Positions 7,927-14,137 of a stretch of 19,127 nucleotides of DNA are shown one piece after another. The notes beneath the pieces are model-generated. The model was not told the origin of the DNA and did not search any database. It saw nothing but the letters and a program-made list of their open reading frames with translations. Within the stretch, counting starts at the first letter, position 1. Each line of letters opens with the position of its first letter. Source of the stretch: Hohaiivirga sp031546825 (GTDB lineage Bacteria; Pseudomonadota; Alphaproteobacteria; Rhizobiales; Beijerinckiaceae); contig JAVBJU010000035.1 in the NCBI GenBank assembly GCA_031546825.1, positions 1 through 19,127 on the forward strand, written 5' to 3'. A program made the position numbers and the translations under genes.

Positions 7927-8849
7927 ACCGCGCCTTCCTCATCGTTCTAGGCTCTGTCATCGCCTTCCTGACGGTCGCATCACTCATCGGTCTCGTCCTG
8001 AAGGCCCGTGTGCGCGATGACAAAACGAAGACGACCATCGACAATCTCAATGCTCGCATCCGTGCGTGGTGGGTGATGGTGGTGATCTTCGGTGGCGCAA
8101 TTTATCTTGGTTTTACCGCAACCGTCATCTTGTTCGCACTGCTTTCCTTCGTGGGCTTGCGCGAATTCTGGACGCTCACACCTTCAAAACGTGGTGATCA
8201 TCTCACCCTCTTCCTGTCATTCTTTGTGGTGCTGCCGATCCAGTACTTCCTCGTGTGGTGGCAGTGGTATGGCCTAATGGCGATATTCATACCCGTTTAT
8301 GTCTTCCTGGCGCTTTCCGCCATCATGACCCTGACCGGTGACACCAATGAGTTTCTCGCCCGTACCGCCAAGGTGCAATGGGGTTTGATGCTGACTGTCT
8401 ACGCGATTAGCCACGCGCCGGGCCTGCTCATTCTCGAGGTGAAAACGCCATCTTTCCTGCTGCTGGTTTATCTCGTCATCGTGGTGCAGCTTTCCGACGT
8501 GTTCCAATATGTCTGGGGCAAGCTATGCGGACGCACGCGCTTTTCGCCGAATATCAGCCCTTCGAAAACACTCGAAGGATTAATCGGCGGCGGGCTCACT
8601 GCGGTCGCGGTCGGCACTGCGCTCTATCCCATAACGCCGTTTGCGCCCCTTCAGGCCACTGCGATCAGTTTTGCGATTGTGGTAAGCGGCTTTTTTGGCG
8701 GCTTTGTGCTCTCGGCAATCAAGCGCGATCTTAAAGCCAAGGACTGGGGGCATCTGATTGAGGGACATGGCGGCGTACTCGACCGGCTCGATTCCATCAC
8801 CTTCTCCGCACCATTGTTCTTCCACATCACGCGCTATTGGTTCACCTGA
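7923..8849 (+). CDS. Phosphatidate cytidylyltransferase paralogue (YnbB-like CdsA family)
   Basis: This is a 308-residue polytopic inner-membrane enzyme of the CDP-diacylglycerol synthase family. The C-terminal signature is complete: S264 and the KRD at 267-269, then KD at 273-274, then GHGGVLDRLD at 281-290. A second family block, SPSKTLEGLIGG, is at 212-223. The RIRAWW block near residue 45 and the overall layout resemble E. coli YnbB more than housekeeping CdsA, a comparison made from memory. The segment before the GK motif reads LSDVFQYVWGK, as in the YnbB type, where CdsA has a different D-x-G-A-Y sequence. The start overlaps the plsC-like stop by 4 nt. No CDP-alcohol phosphatidyltransferase gene is visible beside it, although such genes often accompany this pair. 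Confidence 0.88.
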   Translation: MNRAFLIVLGSVIAFLTVASLIGLVLKARVRDDKTKTTIDNLNARIRAWWVMVVIFGGAIYLGFTATVILFALLSFVGLREFWTLTPSKRGDHLTLFLSFFVVLPIQYFLVWWQWYGLMAIFIPVYVFLALSAIMTLTGDTNEFLARTAKVQWGLMLTVYAISHAPGLLILEVKTPSFLLLVYLVIVVQLSDVFQYVWGKLCGRTRFSPNISPSKTLEGLIGGGLTAVAVGTALYPITPFAPLQATAISFAIVVSGFFGGFVLSAIKRDLKAKDWGHLIEGHGGVLDRLDSITFSAPLFFHITRYWFT

Positions 8850-8880
8850 CCTCGCAACTGTAGGAAGAGGCAAAATCACC

Positions 8881-8919
8881 AATAAAAAATGGCCGCTCCC
8901 TTGAGGGGAACGACCATTT
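8881..8919 (-). terminator. Intrinsic terminator of aqpZ
   Basis: On the - strand, AAATGGTCGTTCCC (8919-8906) pairs along 14 bp, counting three G-U pairs, with GGGAGCGGCCATTT (8900-8887) across a 5-nt loop. A run of six T residues then leads into ATT. On the + strand the same stems carry A-C mismatches and only a short T run, so it terminates aqpZ best but may also weakly end the plsC-ynbB transcript. Confidence 0.85.
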
Positions 8920-8986
8920 AACATTCTATCCTTTCCCGCGCCTGCCCTTGCGGGCATTGACGTTCGGGAATGGAGAGCTGAACGGA

Positions 8987-9673
8987 TCAATCGCGACCAA
9001 TCAGCGCCTTCCAGATCACTGCACCGAGAACGGCACCGACCATCGGGGCAGCCCAGAACACCCAGAGCTGCGAAAGAGCTTCAGTCTGAGCGAAAATGGC
9101 AGTCGCGGTCGAGCGAGCCGGGTTGACCGAGGTGTTGGACACCGGGATCAGCACGAGGTGGATGAGCGTCAGGCACAGGCCAATGGCGAGCGGGCCGAAA
9201 CCAGCCGGAGCCGTCTTGGCAGTTGCGCCGAGGATGACGATCAGGAAGAAGGCGGTGAGCACGACTTCACCAACGATAACGGCGGTGAGGTTGTACTTGC
9301 CGGGAGACAGTTCACCATAACCGTTTGACGCGAAGCCACCAGCGGTGAAGCCGACCTTGCCCGAAGCGATGAGGTAAAGAACGGCAGCGGCGGCAATGCC
9401 ACCGGCAACCTGCGCGACCCAATACGGGACAAGGTTCTTCATCTCAAAACGACCGGCAACAGCAAGCCCGAGCGAAACGGCCGGGTTGAAGTGGCCACCC
9501 GAAATGCCACCAACAGCGTAAGCCATGGTCAGAACAGTCAGACCGAAAGCCAGCGAAACGCCAAGGAAGCCGATACCGAAGACCGGGAAAGAAGCGGCGA
9601 GAACCGCACTGCCACAGCCGCCGAAGACGAGCCAGAAGGTGCCGAAGAATTCGGCAGAAAGTTTATTCAACAT
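8987..9673 (-). CDS. aqpZ: Aquaporin Z, water channel
   Basis: This 228-residue inner-membrane channel lets water cross quickly and is closely similar to E. coli AqpZ throughout. Both NPA boxes are intact: HFNPAVS with NPA at 63-65 and SVNPARS with NPA at 184-186. The selectivity-filter residues line up as Phe43, His172, Thr181 and Arg187. That set is typical of strict water channels and argues against a glycerol facilitator. ATG at 9673 is preferred because a GGGG element lies 7 nt upstream and the protein then starts MLNKLSAEFFGTF like the family; a GTG at 9685 would add four residues. It stands alone on the - strand with its own terminator. Its leader can form two hairpins (9693-9710 and 9735-9751). 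Confidence 0.95.
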   Translation of the reverse strand: MLNKLSAEFFGTFWLVFGGCGSAVLAASFPVFGIGFLGVSLAFGLTVLTMAYAVGGISGGHFNPAVSLGLAVAGRFEMKNLVPYWVAQVAGGIAAAAVLYLIASGKVGFTAGGFASNGYGELSPGKYNLTAVIVGEVVLTAFFLIVILGATAKTAPAGFGPLAIGLCLTLIHLVLIPVSNTSVNPARSTATAIFAQTEALSQLWVFWAAPMVGAVLGAVIWKALIGRD

Positions 9674-9992
9674 ATTTGACCCCACATATATGCCCGGTCG
9701 TGGTGCCGGGACCTGTTTTAAAACTGCTTTCTGTGGGAGACGTTTTCTCCCCCGCGAGAATCGGCCGAGGCCACAACGCAGGCAAGCGCTATTACATAAT
9801 CAGCTGCCAATGGGGAAAGAATTTGGCCTTGACCTTACTTTTTTAACAAGAAAGTTTGCTAAATCATTCAGTTTCCCGACGCGTCTTTCAAAGCTGAAAT
9901 GACGATAACTATATTTTGAGAACTCTGCGGCCATCTGTCTTGTCGACTGCGTGCAGAGAAGTACATTTTCCAAGAAAGCTAAAAATATCTAT

Positions 9993-10020
9993 TTGGCACC
10001 TCAGCGTGAAGTGTTAAACT
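9993..10020 (+). promoter_or_regulatory. Candidate promoter upstream of fkbM
   Basis: TTGGCA (9993-9998), five of six matches to the -35 consensus, is followed after 16 nt by TAAACT (10015-10020), four of six matches to the -10 consensus. Transcription would begin near 10027. It would serve fkbM with a long leader of about 180 nt, or a separate small RNA. A 13-bp palindrome at the expected start site could bind a regulator. Confidence 0.4.
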
Positions 10021-10024
10021 TTAC

Positions 10025-10037
10025 ATCCTCGCAGGAT
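10025..10037. promoter_or_regulatory. Palindrome at the putative fkbM start site (possible operator)
   Basis: ATCCT-CGC-AGGAT is a perfect 5-bp inverted repeat with a 3-nt centre. It overlaps the expected transcription start of the promoter at 9993-10020. It may be a repressor site or the first stem of the transcript; the sequence alone does not decide. Confidence 0.3.
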
Positions 10038-10054
10038 CATTGATTTGATTTTTT

Positions 10055-10158
10055 ACGCCTTGGTCGCACTGCCCCGACAAGTTTGGGCAGGCGTGGAAAG
10101 AGCACACAGCGGCGCCATATTACCCAGTCGGCAAAGTCCCTTAGCGAGGGCTGTTTTT
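10055..10158 (+). ncRNA. Structured leader or small RNA candidate upstream of fkbM
   Basis: Several perfect complementary pairs lie close together: ACGCCT (10055-10060) with AGGCGT (10089-10094), CTGCCC (10069-10074) with GGGCAG (10085-10090), and GTCG (10063-10066) with CGAC (10075-10078). Some of these exclude each other. CCCT-TAGCG-AGGG (10138-10150) then occurs shortly before a TTTTT run ending at 10158, like a weak intrinsic terminator 46 nt before fkbM. This is the layout expected for an attenuator leader or a small RNA of about 130 nt. I do not recognise a known family. Confidence 0.3.
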
Positions 10159-10204
10159 AAGCCGCCAACCGTATTTTTAATAAATTGGAAAAGGCAATTC
10201 ATCC

Positions 10205-10909
10205 ATGCGCGAGATACGGCGGCTCAGCCGTTCATTTTCCACTGACGACAACCAGCCGACTTTCTGGGATAAATTCGAATCGGGGGCATGGGAGCCGGAA
10301 ACGCTTGCGTTATTGGATGAGTTACTCACTCCGCAAAGCACTTTTATTGATGTGGGAGCATGGGTCGGGCCAACCTCATTATGGGCAGCCTTTTCTGCGA
10401 GACGGGTTATTTCCCTCGAAGCCGACCCAGTGGCGCTTGACCAACTCAGGCGTAACCTCACCGCAAACCCCGCCCTTTCAAGATGTATCGAAGTCGTTCC
10501 GCGTGCGCTTTCCCCACAACCCGGCACAGTAACAATGGGTGCTGCACGTAAGCGCGGAGATTCCATGTCGAGCGTCCTACTCGCCGATAGGGACGGCAGT
10601 TGGCGGACTGACACCATTACCGCGCAACAACTTGCCGAAATGCTTGGTCCGCAGGACGATGTCGTTTTGAAGATGGATATCGAGGGCGGCGAATATGCCC
10701 TGCTCCCCACAATGATGCCGGTGATGCAGAAAGTGCGCGCCGCCTTGATATCATTTCACCATGAGCTTGCACGCACGGCACTCGGGTGGACCCAGGAGCA
10801 TATCGCGCAGGTGGAATCAGAGATATTCGCGCAGTTCGGATCGTTTCAAAAAAGACAGATCGGAACCCGGCGGACAGGTAGCTCAACAACGGAATGGTTG
10901 TTTGAGTGA
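10205..10909 (+). CDS. FkbM family SAM-dependent methyltransferase
   Basis: This 234-residue protein has the Rossmann-fold layout of FkbM methyltransferases. FIDVGAWVGP at 47-56 is the SAM-binding motif I, LEADP at 71-75 holds the acidic residue expected to bind the ribose, and LKMDIEGGE at 155-163 matches the family signature LK(I/M)D(I/V)EG.E. FkbM proteins methylate hydroxyl groups on sugars, lipids or polyketides, but the substrate here cannot be read from the sequence. It has no signal peptide and is probably cytoplasmic. ATG 10205 has a GGAAAAGG element about 10 nt upstream. The gene stands alone: aqpZ diverges from it and GST converges on it across a strong terminator. No glycan or polyketide genes are adjacent. 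Confidence 0.88.
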   Translation: MREIRRLSRSFSTDDNQPTFWDKFESGAWEPETLALLDELLTPQSTFIDVGAWVGPTSLWAAFSARRVISLEADPVALDQLRRNLTANPALSRCIEVVPRALSPQPGTVTMGAARKRGDSMSSVLLADRDGSWRTDTITAQQLAEMLGPQDDVVLKMDIEGGEYALLPTMMPVMQKVRAALISFHHELARTALGWTQEHIAQVESEIFAQFGSFQKRQIGTRRTGSSTTEWLFE

Positions 10910-10915
10910 TCGTAA

Positions 10916-10949
10916 AAAACAGGGGCAAGAAACGCCCTGCCCCTGTTTT
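10916..10949. terminator. Bidirectional intrinsic terminator between fkbM and gst
   Basis: AAAACAGGGGCA (10916-10927) pairs perfectly over 12 bp with TGCCCCTGTTTT (10938-10949), with a 10-nt loop. The GC core is flanked by A runs on one side and T runs on the other, so both RNAs end in U tracts. It lies between the convergent fkbM stop (10909) and gst stop (10957), serving both genes. Confidence 0.92.
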
Positions 10950-10956
10950 AAATCTT

Positions 10957-11562
10957 TTACGCAGCTTCCTGCTCTTGTGCCCGCTTCACCGAAGGCCGTG
11001 CGCCAACACGCTCCACCAGCTTGGCCAGTGCCGGCCACTGGCCGATATCGATCTTGAAGACGTTCGCCATCCAGCCAAGAACAATGAACAGATAACCATC
11101 GGCTGGAGTATAACGATTGCCGACAAGGTAATCCTGCTTTTCGAGGAACGGCTCGATATAGGCGACACGCTTCAGGAGCTTGGCTTTAAAAAACTCCTTG
11201 GCTTCTGCGGGCATGGCCGGGTTGAAAAGCGGGCCGCATGAGCCATGCAGTTCTGTGCCGATGTAATGCAACCATTCTTCCATGCGGGTACGGTCAATGG
11301 TGCCGTGCTTGGGTATGAAACCATCCTGCGGTTTCAGATCGCCAAGATATTGCACGATCACCGGACCTTCGGTGAGGATGTCGCCGTTATCCAGCTCCAG
11401 CGCAGGGACATAGCCCTTGGGATTGATTTTGAGGTAATCGCCGCCATCGGCGGTTTTCTTGGTTTTGAGGTCAACCTTCACCAATTCGAACGGCAGGCCC
11501 AGTTCAATGAGAGCGATATGCGGGTTGAGCGAACAGGTGTGGGGCGTGAAGTAAAGTTTCAT
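10957..11562 (-). CDS. gst: Beta-class glutathione S-transferase
   Basis: This cytosolic enzyme of 201 residues would conjugate or exchange glutathione on electrophiles and oxidised thiols. The N-terminal thioredoxin-like domain begins MKLYFTPHTCSLNPH and places Cys10 where bacterial Beta-class GSTs have the residue that forms a mixed disulfide with glutathione. His106, in TELHGSCG, matches the second Beta-class hallmark residue. The KTADGGDYLKINPKGYVPAL block at 36-55 contains the cis-proline region that binds glutathione. The C-terminal helical domain covers about residues 88-195. A GGAG ribosome site precedes ATG 11562. It lies downstream of an ABC operon on the same strand but is separated by a hairpin and 164 nt, so it probably has its own promoter. 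Confidence 0.93.
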   Translation of the reverse strand: MKLYFTPHTCSLNPHIALIELGLPFELVKVDLKTKKTADGGDYLKINPKGYVPALELDNGDILTEGPVIVQYLGDLKPQDGFIPKHGTIDRTRMEEWLHYIGTELHGSCGPLFNPAMPAEAKEFFKAKLLKRVAYIEPFLEKQDYLVGNRYTPADGYLFIVLGWMANVFKIDIGQWPALAKLVERVGARPSVKRAQEQEAA

Positions 11563-11677
11563 GCGGGGCTCCGTCCTTAAAAATCAAAAGTCATTTGGAA
11601 ATGCATTGGGCCGTAAAACGGTCCGATGACAAGCTAGCCCATGAAAGCCTTTTCTCAATGTGCGATAACGCAATAGG

Positions 11678-11704
11678 CAACGGCCGGAAATGCTCCGGCC
11701 GTTG
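11678..11704 (-). terminator. GC-rich hairpin after the amino-acid binding protein gene
   Basis: CAACGGCCGGA (11678-11688) pairs perfectly over 11 bp with TCCGGCCGTTG (11694-11704) around a 5-nt loop, starting about 22 nt beyond the binding-protein stop. On the - strand it is followed by CCTATTGCG, not a T run, so termination may be incomplete and need Rho. It may instead protect the 3' end of the transcript. Confidence 0.6.
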
Positions 11705-11726
11705 TGGTCTCTGTGGCGTTGAAAAA

Positions 11727-12596
11727 TTACTGCTTCGGCGAAACGTCGAAACCAAACCATTTTTCAGAAAGCCGCTTGGTAGTTCCGTCCGCAATGGCAG
11801 CCTTGATGGCCACATCAAACAATGCCTTGAGCTCGGTGTCTTCCTTACGTAGGCCAACGGCGCTGCCGGGGCCGATGATCGGCCCGCCCTGGAAGCGCGG
11901 TCCTCCCATGGTCATTTCGGCGTTTGAAGGCTTCTTCATCACTGCCATCAGATAGCCCATCGACGCCATGACGACATCGACGCGGCCAGCGGCGAGATCA
12001 AGATCATGCTGGTCTGTGGCCTTGTACTCACGGATGGTCATCGTATCCTTGAAGTACTCGTTGAGGAAGCGCGCGGCAATCGAAGCCGACTGGACGCCGA
12101 TGGTCTTACCCTTGAGGAATGGCTTCAGGCTCTCGATGGACTTGTTGTACTCGGTGAGGTCACCGTTGGCCGGGTAATAGACCTGCTCACCCTTCTGCGG
12201 CATCTTTTCGAGATCAGACCCTTTGGGAATACCGAAGGCCTGACCAACACCACCATAGGACACCGAGAAAGCAATGACTTCCTTGCGCTTTTCCGTGACC
12301 GACATGCCGGACATGATGGCGTCGAACTTGCCAGCGGTGAGCGCGGGAATGACGCCGTCGAAGGCTTGCGGCACCACGGTGCATTCGAGCTTCATGCGGG
12401 CACAAAGGTCTTTGGCGAGTTCGATCTCGTAACCGTCGAGCGTGCCATCGGGACGTGTCAGGTTATAGGGCGGGAAAGCGCCCTCGGTGGCGATCGTGAT
12501 CTTGCTCCAGGTCTTGCCCTCTGAATGGGCAGGAACCGCAGTGAAACCCGTCGCCACGGCCACGGCCGCCACGAGAAGCGTGGTAAGTCTCTTCAT
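11727..12596 (-). CDS. Polar amino-acid ABC transporter, periplasmic binding protein (SBP_bac_3 family)
   Basis: This 289-residue protein begins with a Sec signal peptide (MKRL then a hydrophobic core, cleavage probably after AHS at about residue 25), so it acts in the periplasm. The mature part opens with KITIATEGAFPPYN and the GYEIELAKDLCARM helix, the signature region of family 3 binding proteins for lysine, arginine, histidine, octopine or glutamine. The segment DAIMSGMSVTEKRKE is also typical. The substrate cannot be fixed from sequence. It is the last ABC gene of an operon that begins with an M20 amidohydrolase, so an N-acylated amino acid or small peptide-like amide is plausible (inference). 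A GAGG ribosome element precedes ATG 12596, and the permease gene ends 48 nt upstream. Confidence 0.92.
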   Translation of the reverse strand: MKRLTTLLVAAVAVATGFTAVPAHSEGKTWSKITIATEGAFPPYNLTRPDGTLDGYEIELAKDLCARMKLECTVVPQAFDGVIPALTAGKFDAIMSGMSVTEKRKEVIAFSVSYGGVGQAFGIPKGSDLEKMPQKGEQVYYPANGDLTEYNKSIESLKPFLKGKTIGVQSASIAARFLNEYFKDTMTIREYKATDQHDLDLAAGRVDVVMASMGYLMAVMKKPSNAEMTMGGPRFQGGPIIGPGSAVGLRKEDTELKALFDVAIKAAIADGTTKRLSEKWFGFDVSPKQ

Positions 12597-12644
12597 GATT
12601 GAACCCCTCTTCCTTCAAAGAACCGAAATACCGAATTGTCACCG

Positions 12645-13406
12645 TCAGGCAACATTTCCATTCGCGGTGTTGGCCTTGCCTTGTTGAATAATGCCTTTCC
12701 ACGGCAGCGGCTGGCGCAGATGCGGCGAAAGCCAATATTCAAAAATGGCCACCAGACGCGTCAGGCAGAAAACAATGGCGAGATAGATGGAGCCCGCCAC
12801 CACAAAAACCTCGATGGCGCGATAGGTTTCTCCCATCAGGCGACCGGCAATACCAGTTATCTCCATGAGCGTGACAACGGAGGCCAGGGAGGTTGCCTTG
12901 ATGAGCGAGATCATTTCATTGCTGTAACCGGGCAGCGCCTGTCGGATGGCAAGTGGCAATATGATGCGCCGAAAAATCTTAAGTCGCGACATGCCGCAGG
13001 CGCGCGCAGCCTCAACCTGACCATAGGGAACCGATAGAAGCCCACCCCGGATGATCTCACTGGCATAGGCTGCGGTGTTGAGCGTCAAGGCAAGCAGCGC
13101 GCACCAGTATGGCTCGCGCAGAAACGGCCAAAACAGGGTTTTCTTGATGGCAGGAAACTGGCCGAGCCCATAATAGATCAGGTATATCTGGACAAGAAGC
13201 GGCGTACCGCGAAACAGAACGACATAGCCGCGCACCGGCCATTCCAACATCGGAATGCCAGAAACCCGAAGCAGCGCAAGGCCCAGCGCGATCACCGATC
13301 CGCAAGCCAGCGAAATGCTGGCCAATTGCAACGTCAGCGGCACGCCCTGAATAAGTTCAGTCAAACATTCGAAAGCAAAACTCTGGGTGATAAAGGAGAA
13401 ATCCAT
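12645..13406 (-). CDS. Polar amino-acid ABC transporter permease (HisM-like)
   Basis: This 253-residue inner-membrane permease of the HisM/GlnP type has about five membrane segments. The RGTPLLVQIYLIYYG block at 66-80 is highly characteristic of polar amino-acid permeases. The EAA loop that contacts the ATPase starts VEAARACGMSRLKIFRRI at about residue 131 and continues to LPG at about 160. ATG 13406 shares one base with the preceding permease stop (TGATG), so the two are translationally coupled and likely form a heterodimer. The polar C-terminal tail after residue 240 is not conserved family sequence as far as I can tell. Confidence 0.93.
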   Translation of the reverse strand: MDFSFITQSFAFECLTELIQGVPLTLQLASISLACGSVIALGLALLRVSGIPMLEWPVRGYVVLFRGTPLLVQIYLIYYGLGQFPAIKKTLFWPFLREPYWCALLALTLNTAAYASEIIRGGLLSVPYGQVEAARACGMSRLKIFRRIILPLAIRQALPGYSNEMISLIKATSLASVVTLMEITGIAGRLMGETYRAIEVFVVAGSIYLAIVFCLTRLVAIFEYWLSPHLRQPLPWKGIIQQGKANTANGNVA

Positions 13407-14125
13407 CAGCTTCTCCTCACGCCGCGCGAAAACCGCCGCTCAGCCCGCGAAAGGACACCGCCAGACAGCATCGAGATAACCAGATAAATGCAGAGCGCGA
13501 TGGCATAGAAATCAAAGGGCAATCCGGTGGAGCCGGCGGCAACGTAGGTCTGCCGCATCAACTCCACCATACCAACCACCGACACGAGTGCGGATTGCTT
13601 CAGGGAAGCCTGCCAGACATTGCCGAGCCCCGGTAAAGCATGGCGCAAGGTGAGCGGTAGTATGATGCGCCGGAAACGGACCATGCGGCTCATACCGCAT
13701 GCTTTCGCCGCTTCGATTTCGCCGGTGTGAACTGCGCGGAATGCACCACGAAAAACTTCGGTTTGTTGCGCACCGCAACAAACGCCGATGGACAATGAGC
13801 CCGCCAGAAAGCCGGGGAAGCCAAGAAAACCTTCTGCACCGAACATCTTGCCAATCGCGGTTACTGCAGCGCTCCCGCCAAAATAAAACAGATAGATGAT
13901 AAGGAGATCGGGCACACCGCGCAGAATGGTGGTGTACGTTTCTGCGACAACCCGCGCCGGACGTCGCCCGCCAATTTTCGCCCAAGCGGCGAATACACCG
14001 ATCAGCGAGCCGACAGCAAAGCCGACCACAGCCAGCAGGATGGTCATCATCGTGCCGAACAACAGTGGTTTGCCCCAGCCTTCCGGGCCAAACCCAACAA
14101 GCTCAAAAAGGCTTGGCTGGTTCAT
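13406..14125 (-). CDS. Polar amino-acid ABC transporter permease (HisQ-like)
   Basis: This 239-residue permease is the partner of the HisM-like protein. ILRGVPDLLIIYLFYFGG at 67-84 is the HisQ-type version of the permease motif. The EAA loop is IEAAKACGMSRMVRFRRI starting at about residue 137. It starts 12 nt after the M20 amidohydrolase stop. A 1-nt overlap with the next permease indicates coupled translation. The two permeases share the CGMSR...FRRIILPL stretch in their EAA loops, consistent with both docking to one kind of ATPase, but no ATPase gene lies in the operon. Confidence 0.93.
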   Translation of the reverse strand: MNQPSLFELVGFGPEGWGKPLLFGTMMTILLAVVGFAVGSLIGVFAAWAKIGGRRPARVVAETYTTILRGVPDLLIIYLFYFGGSAAVTAIGKMFGAEGFLGFPGFLAGSLSIGVCCGAQQTEVFRGAFRAVHTGEIEAAKACGMSRMVRFRRIILPLTLRHALPGLGNVWQASLKQSALVSVVGMVELMRQTYVAAGSTGLPFDFYAIALCIYLVISMLSGGVLSRAERRFSRGVRRS

Positions 14126-14137
14126 GGAAATACCGCC

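Larger units (their letters stand above)
9674..10204. other. Divergent intergenic region between aqpZ and fkbM
   Basis: About 530 nt without a convincing gene, AT-richer than the surrounding coding sequence. On the aqpZ side are two short perfect hairpins, CCCGG/CCGGG (9693-9697 with 9706-9710) and GGGAGA/TCTCCC (9735-9740 with 9746-9751), both of which would lie in the aqpZ leader. On the fkbM side are a promoter-like pair, a palindrome and several RNA stems, listed separately. A 66-codon frame at 10045-10245 overlaps the fkbM start in another frame and shows no family features. Confidence 0.7.

Noticed and set aside
8943..8956. TGCCC-TTGC-GGGCA hairpin near the end of aqpZ as a second terminator
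   Set aside because: Only 5 bp with no T run on either strand; the adjacent 14-bp hairpin with six T residues explains termination better.
10045..10245. 66-codon frame upstream of and overlapping fkbM
   Set aside because: It overlaps the fkbM start in another frame, has no good ribosome site and no family similarity, and covers the structured region instead.
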